Origin: Roseburia sp.
Lineage (GTDB): Bacteria; Bacillota; Clostridia; Lachnospirales; Lachnospiraceae
Length of the DNA stretch: 64,000 nt
Direction of reading: 5' to 3'
NCBI GenBank assembly: GCA_017937095.1
Contig: JAGBEG010000008.1
Location: 22,739-86,738, forward strand
Under the pieces are notes generated by a model that had not been told where the DNA came from, searched no databases, and saw only the letters and a list, made by a program, of their open reading frames with translations. The position numbers and the translations under genes are program-made. Below, piece by piece: positions 18,328 through 26,863 of the stretch (position 1 is its first letter; the number at the start of each line of letters is the position of its first letter).

Positions 18328-19935
18328 ATGCCTGTAAAATATGTCTTTGTCACCGGCGGCGTCGTTTCCGGTCTTGGGAAAGGTATCACGGCTGCTTCTC
18401 TTGGAAGACTCTTAAAAGCTCGCGGATACAAAGTGACCATGCAGAAATTCGACCCCTACATCAACATCGATCCGGGAACCATGAACCCTATCCAGCATGG
18501 CGAAGTGTTCGTAACCGACGACGGTGCGGAAACAGATCTCGATCTGGGACATTATGAGCGTTTTATCGACGAGAGCCTGACCAAAAATTCCAATGTGACG
18601 ACCGGAAAGGTATACTGGTCTGTCTTACAGAAGGAACGCCGCGGCGATTTCGGCGGAGGCACAGTTCAGGTAATCCCGCATATCACCAACGAGATCAAAG
18701 GACGTTTTTACCGCAATTTTACCTCTGACGAGACGCACATCGCGATCATCGAGGTCGGCGGAACCGTCGGCGACATTGAGAGCCAGCCTTTTCTGGAAGC
18801 CATCCGGCAGTTCCAGCATGAGGTCGGTCATGAAAATGCAATCCTCATTCATGTGACATTAATTCCATATATCAAGGCTTCCGGCGAGCTTAAGACCAAG
18901 CCGACGCAGGCAAGCGTTAAGGAGCTGCAGGGAATGGGCATCCAGCCGGATATCATCGTCTGCCGTTCCGAGCTTCCGCTTGAGCAGAGCTTAAAGGACA
19001 AGATCGCGCTGTTCTGTAACGTTCCGAACCGCAATGTGTTGCAGAACCTCGACGTTGAATATCTGTATGAGGCTCCGCTTGCAATGGAGCGGGAAAATCT
19101 TGCAAAGGTAGCCTGTGAAGCGCTTCATCTGGAATGCCCCGAACCGGATCTTAAGGATTGGGAAGCGATGGTTGACGCTCTCCGCCATCCGAATAAGGAA
19201 GTCAACATTGCGCTGGTCGGAAAGTATATCGCGCTGCACGACGCTTACATCTCTGTCGTAGAGGCGTTAAAACACGGTGGTATCGCAGAGCGCGCGACCG
19301 TCAATATCAAGTGGGTCGATTCCGAGGACGTCACTGCTGAGAATGTGGACGAGATTTTCTCCGATGTATCCGGTATCCTCGTTCCGGGCGGCTTCGGTTC
19401 CCGCGGCGTAGAGGGCAAGATTCTTGCAGCGCAGTACGCGAGAGAGCACGGCGTCCCTTACCTTGGTCTGTGCCTCGGTATGCAGGTCGCGATCATCGAG
19501 TACGCAAGACATGTCTGCGGCTACAATGACGCGCACAGCATCGAGCTTGACCCGAATACCACGCATCCGGTCATCGCACTGATGCCGGATCAGAACGGCG
19601 TGGAAGACATCGGCGGCACCTTGCGCCTTGGTTCTTACCCATGTATTCTCGACAAGTCTTCCAAAGCATATGAGGTCTACGGCTCTGAGGAGATTCACGA
19701 GAGACACCGCCACCGCTACGAGGTCAACAATGATTTCCGTGCGTCGCTCACCGAGAATGGTATGAAGCTCTGCGGAACATCACCGGACGGAAGGATCGTA
19801 GAAATGATTGAGATTCCGGATCACCCATGGTTCATCGCCACACAGGCGCATCCGGAATTTAAGTCCAGACCGAACCGCCCGCATCCGCTGTTCAAGGGAT
19901 TTGTGGAAGCTGCGATTCGCTGCGGTCAGAACTAG
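18328..19935 (+). CDS. pyrG: CTP synthase
   Basis: A 535-residue enzyme that aminates UTP to CTP with glutamine and ATP. The N-terminal synthase domain opens with [16 protein letters not shown] (ATP-binding loop), and the C-terminal class I glutamine amidotransferase shows the nucleophile in GLCLGMQ and the His-Glu pair in AHPEFKSRP. All catalytic elements are present and the length is normal. The start ATG has GAGGAGG upstream. It is a single plus-strand gene facing convergent minus-strand small genes, with hairpins downstream. Confidence 0.97.
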   Translation: MPVKYVFVTGGVVSGLGKGITAASLGRLLKARGYKVTMQKFDPYINIDPGTMNPIQHGEVFVTDDGAETDLDLGHYERFIDESLTKNSNVTTGKVYWSVLQKERRGDFGGGTVQVIPHITNEIKGRFYRNFTSDETHIAIIEVGGTVGDIESQPFLEAIRQFQHEVGHENAILIHVTLIPYIKASGELKTKPTQASVKELQGMGIQPDIIVCRSELPLEQSLKDKIALFCNVPNRNVLQNLDVEYLYEAPLAMERENLAKVACEALHLECPEPDLKDWEAMVDALRHPNKEVNIALVGKYIALHDAYISVVEALKHGGIAERATVNIKWVDSEDVTAENVDEIFSDVSGILVPGGFGSRGVEGKILAAQYAREHGVPYLGLCLGMQVAIIEYARHVCGYNDAHSIELDPNTTHPVIALMPDQNGVEDIGGTLRLGSYPCILDKSSKAYEVYGSEEIHERHRHRYEVNNDFRASLTENGMKLCGTSPDGRIVEMIEIPDHPWFIATQAHPEFKSRPNRPHPLFKGFVEAAIRCGQN

Positions 19936-19967
19936 GTTCTGCACACTGCATTAACCGAATAAAAGAA

Positions 19968-19989
19968 GCGGTCCGGAACGCCGGACCGC
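19968..19989 (+). terminator. GC-rich hairpin after pyrG
   Basis: GCGGTCCGG-AACG-CCGGACCGC is a perfect nine-base-pair hairpin 33 bases after the pyrG stop, but it lacks a T-run, so alone it is at most a stabilising or pausing structure. Confidence 0.5.
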
Positions 19990-20008
19990 ACAGAAGAACA
20001 ATCACAGA

Positions 20009-20048
20009 AAAGGAGCCCGCGCATCCATACATTTTGCGCAGGCTCCTT
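20009..20048. terminator. Bidirectional terminator between pyrG and the DUF6472-like gene
   Basis: AAAGGAGCC-x-GCGCA pairs with TGCGCA-GGCTCCTTT (one mismatch region) around an 11-base loop, with a short T-run on each side. Confidence 0.75.
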
Positions 20049-20065
20049 TCTTATGTCCGTATATT

Positions 20066-20140
20066 CATGCCGACATCGGTCTGTGCGGCATTTCCCGGCT
20101 ACAACCCATGCCGACATCGTTCTCGGCATTCCCGGCTACA
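20066..20140. repeat. Imperfect tandem direct repeat of about 40 bp
   Basis: CATGCCGACATCG...CGGCATT-CCCGGCTACA occurs twice, starting at 20066 and 20107; the second copy is four to five bases shorter. Each copy contains its own TGCCGA/TCGGCA type hairpin. It lies in the 3' region of the small minus-strand gene. Confidence 0.7.
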
Positions 20141-20315
20141 TCTGATGGCGCACGACGGCATACTCATCATCGAGCTGGTAATACGGACATTCCTTATAAT
20201 GTCCCTGCATCAGCCTTGCCGCGTCATCCTCGTCCATATCCACCTCACAATAATATTCCTCATCCTCCTCGTCGTATACATTGTACACACAGGTATCGCA
20301 GCTCGTTTTCGCCAT
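20136..20315 (-). CDS. Small Cys-containing acidic protein, DUF6472-like
   Basis: A 59-residue protein with CDTC near the N-terminus, a lone Cys in YYCEVDMDEDD and one in YKECPYYQ, giving four cysteines that could bind a metal. I recognise the pattern from the DUF6472 family of Clostridia (CxxC, YxCEV, CPYYQ, ending near VRxQM) but cannot confirm it. The start is the ATG with AAAGGAG six bases upstream. Function unknown. It is divergent from the DUF305 gene. Confidence 0.75.
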   Translation of the reverse strand: MAKTSCDTCVYNVYDEEDEEYYCEVDMDEDDAARLMQGHYKECPYYQLDDEYAVVRHQM

Positions 20316-20382
20316 AATCTTCTCCTTTTCCGCTTTATTTGCGCCCGCAAAACCGGCAAGCCTTTTCGCACCTCGCATATAC

Positions 20383-20388
20383 TATAAT
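20383..20388 (+). promoter_or_regulatory. Likely -10 element for the DUF305 gene
   Basis: A perfect TATAAT 21 bases before the start codon; no convincing -35 is visible at 16-18 bases upstream, so the strength is uncertain. Confidence 0.4.
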
Positions 20389-20409
20389 AAAAATGGTAAG
20401 AGTCCATCT

Positions 20410-20982
20410 ATGAATCATGAATCTACATTGAGCAATAACACCAAAGATTACCTCGAAGTCTATTACTCCATTCTCGACAACATGATCGAGGGCATGACAA
20501 ACGTTACTCTCACCGACAGCATCTCTCACAACTTCATCGTTCAGATGATTCCGCACCACCGCGCGGCAATCCAGATGTCTGAAAACCTCTTGAAATATAC
20601 CACAAACATTCCGCTCCAGAATATTGCAAGCGGAATTATCACAGCACAGACCCAAAGCATCGCAAGTATGCAGAAGGTTCAGCCGTACTGCTCGCGCATC
20701 ACGAACTTAGAACGCGACCTCGCGCTCTACCAGCGCAAGACCGACCAGATCATGCGCACGATGTTCGACCGTATGCTAAACGCCCGCGTGTCCAACGACA
20801 TCAATGTCAGCTTCATGCGTGAGATGATTCCGCATCATATGGGCGCCATTGAAATGTCCAAAAATGCGCTGCAATACAATCTCTGCGTCGATCTTATCCC
20901 GATTCTCGACGCGATCATCTCCTCCCAGGAGCGCGGCATCCGGCAGATGCAGCAGCTTCTGCGCCAGATGGGCAGCTATTAA
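20410..20982 (+). CDS. DUF305 protein with two ferritin-like HH repeats
   Basis: A 190-residue cytoplasmic-looking protein built of two DUF305 halves. Each half carries the hallmark MIPHHxxAIxMS (MIPHHRAAIQMSE near residue 39, MIPHHMGAIEMSK near residue 141). DUF305 proteins are helical bundles, some metal- or copper-associated, but function is not established. The ATG chosen is the first that leaves a TATAAT upstream; the Shine-Dalgarno is weak (TAAGAG). An upstream hydrophobic in-frame stretch would overlap the divergent gene and is not accepted as signal peptide. Confidence 0.8.
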   Translation: MNHESTLSNNTKDYLEVYYSILDNMIEGMTNVTLTDSISHNFIVQMIPHHRAAIQMSENLLKYTTNIPLQNIASGIITAQTQSIASMQKVQPYCSRITNLERDLALYQRKTDQIMRTMFDRMLNARVSNDINVSFMREMIPHHMGAIEMSKNALQYNLCVDLIPILDAIISSQERGIRQMQQLLRQMGSY

Positions 20983-20987
20983 ATATG

Positions 20988-21371
20988 CTATTTCCAGCCG
21001 GAAATCACATCATCATAAAGTCTCAGCAGGAACTCGTTCAACAGTTCCCGCTGGGTCTCCCAATACTTCTCCGTCACCTCATCGCCGTCATCCTGCGTCT
21101 CCGTGACGTCCATGACCGCGTCTAAAATCTCAGGATTCAGGTCGTCGAACGCCTCCTGCACGATTGCCTCAAAATCGCAGTAGCTCTCGCTCGTCAGATA
21201 CAGAATAAAATTCTCGCGGTTTAAATTCCGCGCCTCGTAGCTTCCGGTAAAAATATCGTTTCCCGCCGCCGCTGCCTCCTCAAATTCCTCTTTGACATTC
21301 GCGTATTCCACCGCGCAATAACTTTCCTCGAAAAATTTGTCAAATACCTCTTTGTCAATCTTTTGTCCCAT
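20988..21371 (-). CDS. Acidic hypothetical protein
   Basis: A 127-residue very acidic soluble protein of unknown function. It has many Glu/Asp and aromatic residues and no motif I recognise. The start ATG has GGGAGAGAG upstream. It is convergent with the DUF305 gene, five bases away, and has no clear terminator of its own. Confidence 0.7.
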   Translation of the reverse strand: MGQKIDKEVFDKFFEESYCAVEYANVKEEFEEAAAAGNDIFTGSYEARNLNRENFILYLTSESYCDFEAIVQEAFDDLNPEILDAVMDVTETQDDGDEVTEKYWETQRELLNEFLLRLYDDVISGWK

Positions 21372-21558
21372 GTCTCTCTCCCACAACATAACAGTTCAGG
21401 CTTCCTGCCAGACTGTTGCCCCGCAGCCTTGCCATTTCCGCCGGAATGTGCTATTTTAATCATTGCAGTCCGGTTACTGCGCAGGCTTTTGCGCATCCCT
21501 GAAACGCCGTCCCTGCACCTATTATAGCACAGGAAAAGACAGAAAGGAATCTCACATC

Positions 21559-21744
21559 ATGATATACGATACTCTTCCCAAAGATCCGGTGATGCTTCTT
21601 AGCTTCATCAACACACAGCTCCGCGACAACTACGCTTCCTTCGAGGATTTTGCAAACGCGTTCCATCTGGACGCCGAAGCGACCCAGGCAGCGCTTGGCG
21701 CGATCGACTACACCTATGATCCCACGGTAAATCAGTTCGTATAA
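21559..21744 (+). CDS. DUF4250 domain protein
   Basis: A 61-residue protein with the DUF4250 pattern: LPKDPVMLLSFINTQLRD at the N-terminus, then a short helical region and the closing DYTYDPTVNQFV. This family is widespread in Clostridia and has no known function. AAAGGA lies 13 bases before the ATG and a TATTAT -10-like element is near 21516. The gene stands alone between two minus-strand genes. Confidence 0.85.
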   Translation: MIYDTLPKDPVMLLSFINTQLRDNYASFEDFANAFHLDAEATQAALGAIDYTYDPTVNQFV

Positions 21745-21780
21745 AATGGTTTCGCCGGATTCTTTCTGCCGCCGAAATCC

Positions 21781-22356
21781 TTACGTCACGACTTCATCAT
21801 TTAAGTATTTCCGTACACGCTTCCAGTCGGGATAGAATTGCGTCATATATCCCCAGAATACCTCGTTGTGGCTGGCTTCCAGAATATGTGTCATCTCGTG
21901 CACGACCACGTATTCCAGACACTCCTTTGGCTTATAAAGAAGCGCCAGATTAATATTGATATGGTGGGTCTTCACATTGCACGACCCCCATCTCGTCTTC
22001 ATCTGGCGGATCGTGATTCCCGAGACGGAAACGCCCATCACAGGCTCCCACTTCGCCACTAAAAGCTCCACCTGTTTCTTTAATATCTGCTTTCTGCGCT
22101 TTATCTCCGCAGGGTCTAACTCCCTGTCCGCCGCCCTCTGCCGCTTTGCATTGGCATATTTCTGCTGGTACGTCCGGATCCATTCGATGCGTTCCCTCGC
22201 AAAGCCCTCGATACGCGCGTCGCTCATCTGATGCGGTGCAGAAATGCGCACCGATCCATCCTCCTTTTTAATACGCAGATACATATTTTTCATCCGCTTT
22301 TTCGTGACAGTGATCGTCACCCCGTCGATCATGAGCTGATATGTTCTTTCCCGCAT
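21781..22356 (-). CDS. YgjP-like (M48-related, WLM/DUF45) metallopeptidase-fold protein
   Basis: A 191-residue protein with the zinc motif HEMTH followed by a downstream His and acidic residues (EASHNEVFW), preceded by the family signature KTRWGSC. Members are annotated as SprT-like metallohydrolases; E. coli YgjP is reported as a UTP pyrophosphatase, so the reaction here is open. Start ATG follows a GGAAGG site. It begins five bases after the WYL regulator's stop, so the two are probably co-transcribed. Confidence 0.88.
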   Translation of the reverse strand: MRERTYQLMIDGVTITVTKKRMKNMYLRIKKEDGSVRISAPHQMSDARIEGFARERIEWIRTYQQKYANAKRQRAADRELDPAEIKRRKQILKKQVELLVAKWEPVMGVSVSGITIRQMKTRWGSCNVKTHHININLALLYKPKECLEYVVVHEMTHILEASHNEVFWGYMTQFYPDWKRVRKYLNDEVVT

Positions 22357-22360
22357 AGCC

Positions 22361-23350
22361 CTACCTTCCATATTGCTTTAAAATTTCTCCGAGATACTCC
22401 CTGTATTCACGCACAACGTGCTCCGGCGCTTCGATGCGCACCGCCGCGCCAAGCCCGGTGAGCCACCCGAAGAACTGACGGCTCACCGCCACATTGACGC
22501 GCGCCCGGATGTGCTCCTCATCGCACTGGCGCATCGCGACATCCTTGCCGAAGCGGTCGATCATAACGCCTGTCAGCCTGCTGTCGCAATAGAGCGTTAC
22601 CGTCTCATCTTCCCCCGCGAACATTCCGAAAGTCTTCTTCGAATATTCCGCCACGTCAAAATCCGCAAAGCTGCTCTTTCCCTCTCTTGGCGCTTCCATC
22701 AGACCGATCCGGAGCATCTTGTCCACGCGGTAATGGCGGATTTCCCTGCTCCTGTCATCATACGCGATCAGATAGTAGTTCTCGTCGTCCCACGACAGCA
22801 GCCACGGACTTACCTCATAGAACGTCCCGTCCCGGCGCAGCTTCATCTCCTTATTCACGCTCCACTCAAAATACTGGAACCGTATCTTGACATTCTCCGC
22901 AATTGCATTGTAGATCATGTCAATATTATAATAGATATTCTCGTTCACCGCCTTGCCCCGGTTCGTCACCACGACCTGTCTGTGAAGCTGCTTCGCCTGC
23001 TCTCTGCCGCAGAGCGTTTCAAGCTTTCCGATCAGTTCGCCGGACTTCTTCGCCGTGATGAACTTCGACGCCTGCACCGCATCCACCAGAAGCTTTAGCT
23101 CCGCCAGCTCGAACTTACGGCTTGCAAGGTAATATCCGCCCGGGCGCTCCTTAATCTGAATGATATCCAGCCCAAATTCCGTAAGCTGCTCCATATCCCT
23201 GTATACCGTCTTTCGCTCCACGGTGATCCCGTTCGCGTCCAGATAGTCAATGATTTCCTTTGTCGTGACCGGATGCTCCTCGTCCGTCCGTTCACATATG
23301 AACTTTGCCATATAAAGCAGCTTTAACTTCTGTTTATCGCTTCTTCCCAT
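22361..23350 (-). CDS. WYL-domain transcriptional regulator
   Basis: A 329-residue regulator. The N-terminus is a DeoR-type winged helix (ITVERKTVYRDMEQL, about residues 39-53), followed by a central WYL domain (SPWLLSWDDENYYLIAYD, near 180-197) and a C-terminal WCX-like region. WYL domains bind nucleic acid or nucleotide ligands. It is divergent from the GlpA-like/GlpB-like/DUF1667 genes with about 300 bases between, so it might control them; it may also only control itself and the YgjP-like gene. Confidence 0.9.
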   Translation of the reverse strand: MGRSDKQKLKLLYMAKFICERTDEEHPVTTKEIIDYLDANGITVERKTVYRDMEQLTEFGLDIIQIKERPGGYYLASRKFELAELKLLVDAVQASKFITAKKSGELIGKLETLCGREQAKQLHRQVVVTNRGKAVNENIYYNIDMIYNAIAENVKIRFQYFEWSVNKEMKLRRDGTFYEVSPWLLSWDDENYYLIAYDDRSREIRHYRVDKMLRIGLMEAPREGKSSFADFDVAEYSKKTFGMFAGEDETVTLYCDSRLTGVMIDRFGKDVAMRQCDEEHIRARVNVAVSRQFFGWLTGLGAAVRIEAPEHVVREYREYLGEILKQYGR

Positions 23351-23430
23351 CCGGCGGTTCCTCCCGCATTCTCTAACATCTATCCGCTATTATAACGCAG
23401 TTTTTCCGAATGCTCCACATATTTTTACTC

Positions 23431-23458
23431 TTGCATCTTTTGTACTTCGTGCTATAAT
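23431..23458 (+). promoter_or_regulatory. Promoter of the GlpA-like trio
   Basis: TTGCAT (23431-23436), 16-base spacer, perfect TATAAT (23453-23458). Transcription would start near 23465, about 180 bases before the first gene. Confidence 0.7.
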
Positions 23459-23490
23459 GGAATTAAGTTCATAGAGATTACCGAGAGATC

Positions 23491-23546
23491 AGAGCATGGT
23501 AAACAGAAGCGATTTTCATCGTTTTGTTTTTCGTGCTCTTTTTTTA
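23491..23546 (+). terminator. Leader terminator (attenuator) ahead of the GlpA-like trio
   Basis: AGAGCATG (23491-23498) pairs with CGTGCTCT (23532-23539) and is followed by seven T. It sits between the promoter and the first gene, with no open reading frame before it, so it is a premature terminator. In Bacillus, glycerol-3-phosphate genes are controlled by GlpP antitermination at such leader terminators; a GlpP-type control here is inference. Confidence 0.65.
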
Positions 23547-23646
23547 TTATAATTGGGAACAGACATACGCGTTTTATTCCATTCTCTCCCGGCAATCCCA
23601 AAACAATGCTTCTGTCAGCAATGCAGAAAGAAAAGGAGAATCTACT

Positions 23647-25098
23647 ATGTATGATGTAGCAATTATCGGCGCAGGCGTCATCGGCAGCGCGATTGCAAGG
23701 GAACTTTCCAGATTCGACGCAAGCATCTGCGTCATTGAACGCGAAGAAGACGTCTGCTGCGGCACGTCCAAAGCCAACAGCGCGATCATCCACGCGGGCT
23801 TCGACGCGACGCCCGGTTCCCTGAAAGCGCGCCTGAATGTACGGGGCAACGAAATGATGGATCAGCTTGCCAAAGACCTTGATATTCCATTTAAGAGGAA
23901 CGGCTCCCTCGTCGTGTGCACGAAGGATCAGGACCGCGCGGGACTTGACATCCTCTTAGAAAAGGGAAAGAAAAACGGCGTCCCGGATTTAAGAATCCTT
24001 GAGCGTGACGAATTAATGAGGCTCGAGCCTAATTTAAGCGACGATGTGACCTGCGCGCTGTACGCGCCGACCGGCGGAATCGTCTGTCCGTTCCACATGA
24101 CGATGGCATTTGCCGAAAACGCTTTTACAAACGGCGTTTCCTTCTTTTTAAACACCAAAGTCACTTCCATTTCAAAGACGGCAGACGGCTATGAGCTTGC
24201 GGCAATCCACACCGATACCGAGGAGTCGGAAACTTTCAAGGCGAAGGTCGTCATCAACGCCGCAGGCGTTCACTCCGATGAGTTCAACAACATGGTAAGC
24301 TCCCGCAGGCTGCACATCACCGCCCGCAAAGGCGAGTATTGTCTGCTTGACAAGGAAGCCGGAACCCATGTAAGCCATACCGTCTTCCAGCTTCCGTCGA
24401 AGATGGGAAAAGGCGTTCTCGTATCTCCTACCGTGCACGGCAACCTTCTCGTCGGCCCGACCGCCGTGGACGTCAGCGATAAGGAAGCAGTCAACACAAC
24501 GCAGGAGGGTCTGGATTCTCTTGGCGTCACCGCTTCCCTAAGCGTGAAAAATGTTCCGATGCGTCAGGTCATCACTTCCTTTGCAGGGCTGCGCGCCCAC
24601 GAGGACGGCGGCGATTTCGTCATCGGAGAAGTCCCGGATGCCAAGGGCTTTATCAATGCCGCAGGTATCGAATCCCCGGGACTTTCCTCCGCCCCGGCAA
24701 TCGGCGAGATGGTCGCAGGTATCGTAAAAGAGCTGTTAAATCTCAGCGCGAAGAGCGATTTCATCGCCACAAGAAAAGGCATTCTGCGCCCGGAAACGCT
24801 CTCCATGGAGGAGCGCAACCAGTTAATCAAAGAACATCCGGAATACGGCAATATCATCTGCCGCTGCGAAATGATCACCGAGGGAGAAATTATGGACGCC
24901 ATCCACCGTCCGTTAGGCGCACGCTCTCTCGACGGCGTAAAGCGCCGCACCAGAGCCGGCATGGGACGCTGTCAGGCAGGCTTCTGCTCACCGCGTACCA
25001 TGGAAATCTTAGAGCGCGAAATACCTATGAGCATGTTTGACATCACAAAGAACGGCGTCGGCGGCGAAATCGTCATCGGCACGAACAAAGAGATATAA
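23647..25098 (+). CDS. GlpA-like FAD-dependent dehydrogenase with C-terminal [2Fe-2S] BFD domain
   Basis: A 483-residue flavoprotein. It opens with the dinucleotide-binding motif GAGVIGS (8-14), has the DAO/GlpA-type oxidoreductase body, and ends in a BFD-type domain with four cysteines (CRC ... GRCQAGFC). This architecture matches anaerobic glycerol-3-phosphate dehydrogenase subunit A and relatives in Clostridia. The start has AAAGGAG upstream; an upstream in-frame extension lies in the leader. Substrate is probably sn-glycerol-3-phosphate but L-2-hydroxyglutarate-type oxidases are close. It is the first of three coupled genes. Confidence 0.85.
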   Translation: MYDVAIIGAGVIGSAIARELSRFDASICVIEREEDVCCGTSKANSAIIHAGFDATPGSLKARLNVRGNEMMDQLAKDLDIPFKRNGSLVVCTKDQDRAGLDILLEKGKKNGVPDLRILERDELMRLEPNLSDDVTCALYAPTGGIVCPFHMTMAFAENAFTNGVSFFLNTKVTSISKTADGYELAAIHTDTEESETFKAKVVINAAGVHSDEFNNMVSSRRLHITARKGEYCLLDKEAGTHVSHTVFQLPSKMGKGVLVSPTVHGNLLVGPTAVDVSDKEAVNTTQEGLDSLGVTASLSVKNVPMRQVITSFAGLRAHEDGGDFVIGEVPDAKGFINAAGIESPGLSSAPAIGEMVAGIVKELLNLSAKSDFIATRKGILRPETLSMEERNQLIKEHPEYGNIICRCEMITEGEIMDAIHRPLGARSLDGVKRRTRAGMGRCQAGFCSPRTMEILEREIPMSMFDITKNGVGGEIVIGTNKEI

Positions 25099-25113
25099 GA
25101 GGGGGAAATCGGC

Positions 25114-26409
25114 ATGAAAAATTATGATTTAGTCATCGTCGGAGGCGGTCCTGCCGGACTTGCAGCCGCTGTATCTGCAAGAGATCACGGAATCGACAGC
25201 ATTCTCATTATCGAGCGCGACAAGGAACTCGGCGGCATCCTAAACCAGTGCATCCACAACGGCTTCGGCTTACATACCTTTAAGGAAGAGCTGACCGGAC
25301 CGGAATATGCATCACGCTTCATCGAACAGGTCGAGGAGCGTGGCATCGAATACAAGTTGAATACCATGGTCATGGATATCGCAGCGTCAGACGCTTCATC
25401 CGCAAACGGCACAGTCACAAAGACCGTGACCGCCATGAACCGTGAGGACGGCATGTTCGAGATTCAGGCGAAATCCGTCATCCTCGCCATGGGCTGCCGC
25501 GAGCGCTCCAGAGGCGCATTAAATATCCCGGGCTACCGTCCTGCCGGTATCTTCTCCGCCGGAACGGCGCAGCGCCTTGTCAATATGGAAGGCTACATGC
25601 CGGGACGCGAGGTCGTCATCTTAGGCTCCGGCGATATCGGTCTTATCATGGCACGCCGCATGACCTTAGAGGGCGCCAAGGTGAAGGTCGTTGCCGAGCT
25701 GATGCCCTACTCCGGCGGTCTGAAGCGCAACATCGTACAGTGTCTTGACGATTTCGGCATTCCGCTCAAGTTAAGCCACACAGTCGTAGACATCGAGGGA
25801 AAGAACCGCGTAGAGGCAGTCACGATTGCAGAGGTCGGTCCTGACCGCAAGCCGATTCCTGGCACGGAGGAGCGTTACACCTGCGATACCCTGCTGCTCT
25901 CCTGCGGTCTGATCCCAGAGAATGAATTGAGCCGCAGCGCAGGCATTGACATCAACCCTGTAACCTCCGGTCCTGTCGTAAATGACAGCCTTGAGACGAG
26001 CGTTGACGGTATCTTCGCCTGCGGAAATGTGCTCCACGTACATGACCTTGTGGACTATGTGTCACAGGAAGCGACGGCGGCAGGCAAAAACGCCGCTGCC
26101 TACATCACGAACGGAGCGGCAAAGGACGCGAAATCCGTCGAAATTTTCCCGGTAGACGGCGTGCGCTATACAGTCCCGAAATATATCCGTCCTGCCGAGA
26201 TGGACGACACCTTGACCGTCCGTTTTCGCGTCGACGCTGTGTATAAGAATTGTTCCATCGCTACCTACTTTGACGATACCTTAATCAGTAGACGCAAGCG
26301 TCCGGTCATGGCTCCCGGTGAGATGGAACAGGTGATTCTGGATAAAAAGAAGCTCGGCGAATTTCCGGATCTCAGCAAGATTACAATCCGCATTGAAGAG
26401 TCCGTGTGA
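25114..26409 (+). CDS. NAD(P)/FAD-dependent oxidoreductase (GlpB-like partner)
   Basis: A 431-residue pyridine-nucleotide-disulfide-type flavoprotein with FAD motif GGGPAGLAAA (residues 9-18) and a second nucleotide-binding motif GSGDIGL near 172. It has no redox-active CxxC in the usual place, so it is not a thioredoxin reductase. It lies 15 bases after the GlpA-like gene and before the DUF1667 gene, an arrangement common in Clostridia, suggesting electron transfer from the flavoprotein through this subunit. The electron acceptor is not evident. Confidence 0.85.
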   Translation: MKNYDLVIVGGGPAGLAAAVSARDHGIDSILIIERDKELGGILNQCIHNGFGLHTFKEELTGPEYASRFIEQVEERGIEYKLNTMVMDIAASDASSANGTVTKTVTAMNREDGMFEIQAKSVILAMGCRERSRGALNIPGYRPAGIFSAGTAQRLVNMEGYMPGREVVILGSGDIGLIMARRMTLEGAKVKVVAELMPYSGGLKRNIVQCLDDFGIPLKLSHTVVDIEGKNRVEAVTIAEVGPDRKPIPGTEERYTCDTLLLSCGLIPENELSRSAGIDINPVTSGPVVNDSLETSVDGIFACGNVLHVHDLVDYVSQEATAAGKNAAAYITNGAAKDAKSVEIFPVDGVRYTVPKYIRPAEMDDTLTVRFRVDAVYKNCSIATYFDDTLISRRKRPVMAPGEMEQVILDKKKLGEFPDLSKITIRIEESV

Positions 26410-26426
26410 CAGAAAGGAAGGCTATT

Positions 26427-26792
26427 ATGAGTACAAGAGAACTTACCTGTATCGGCTGCCCGCTCGGGTGCGCCCTTACCGTTACCATGGAAGGTGACAC
26501 GGTCACCGCAGTTACCGGAAACACCTGCCCGCGCGGCGATGCCTACGCGAGGAAGGAAGTCACCAATCCGACCCGCATCGTGACCTCCACTGTCCGCGTA
26601 AAAGGCGGCGTTTTCCCGATGGCAAACGTCAAGACTGCCGCCGACATTCCCAAGGACAAGATTTTCGCCTGCGTGGAGGCGTTAAAGGACATCACCGTAA
26701 ATGCCCCGGTAAAAATCGGCGACGTCATTCTTCCGAATGTTGCAGGCACGGGCGTTGACATTGTGGCTGCAAGAAATGTAGCTGCAAATTAG
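26427..26792 (+). CDS. DUF1667 protein with Cys-rich N-terminus
   Basis: A 121-residue protein with the N-terminal motif CIGCPLGC and a further Cys in GNTCPRGD, the DUF1667 pattern, which resembles an iron-sulfur ligand set. Start ATG has AAAGGAAGG upstream; the gene begins 17 bases after the previous stop. It always travels with GlpA-like/GlpB-like flavoproteins, so it probably is the third subunit or an electron-transfer partner, analogous in position to GlpC. The role is inferred. Confidence 0.85.
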   Translation: MSTRELTCIGCPLGCALTVTMEGDTVTAVTGNTCPRGDAYARKEVTNPTRIVTSTVRVKGGVFPMANVKTAADIPKDKIFACVEALKDITVNAPVKIGDVILPNVAGTGVDIVAARNVAAN

Positions 26793-26822
26793 AGTTTTAA
26801 ACAGAGGGGATATTTTATATAG

Positions 26823-26858
26823 GGCATGGCGGAGACAAACGTCTCCGCCATGTCTTTT
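26823..26858. terminator. Strong terminator between DUF1667 and the anti-sigma gene
   Basis: GGCATGGCGGAGAC-AAAC-GTCTCCGCCATGTC followed by TTTT; a 13-14 base-pair stem between two convergent genes. Confidence 0.9.
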
Positions 26859-26863
26859 CGTGT

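Noticed and set aside
20281-20409. Hydrophobic in-frame extension of the DUF305 protein as a signal peptide
   Set aside because: It overlaps the divergent small gene and its ribosome site; DUF305 starts normally at the later ATG.
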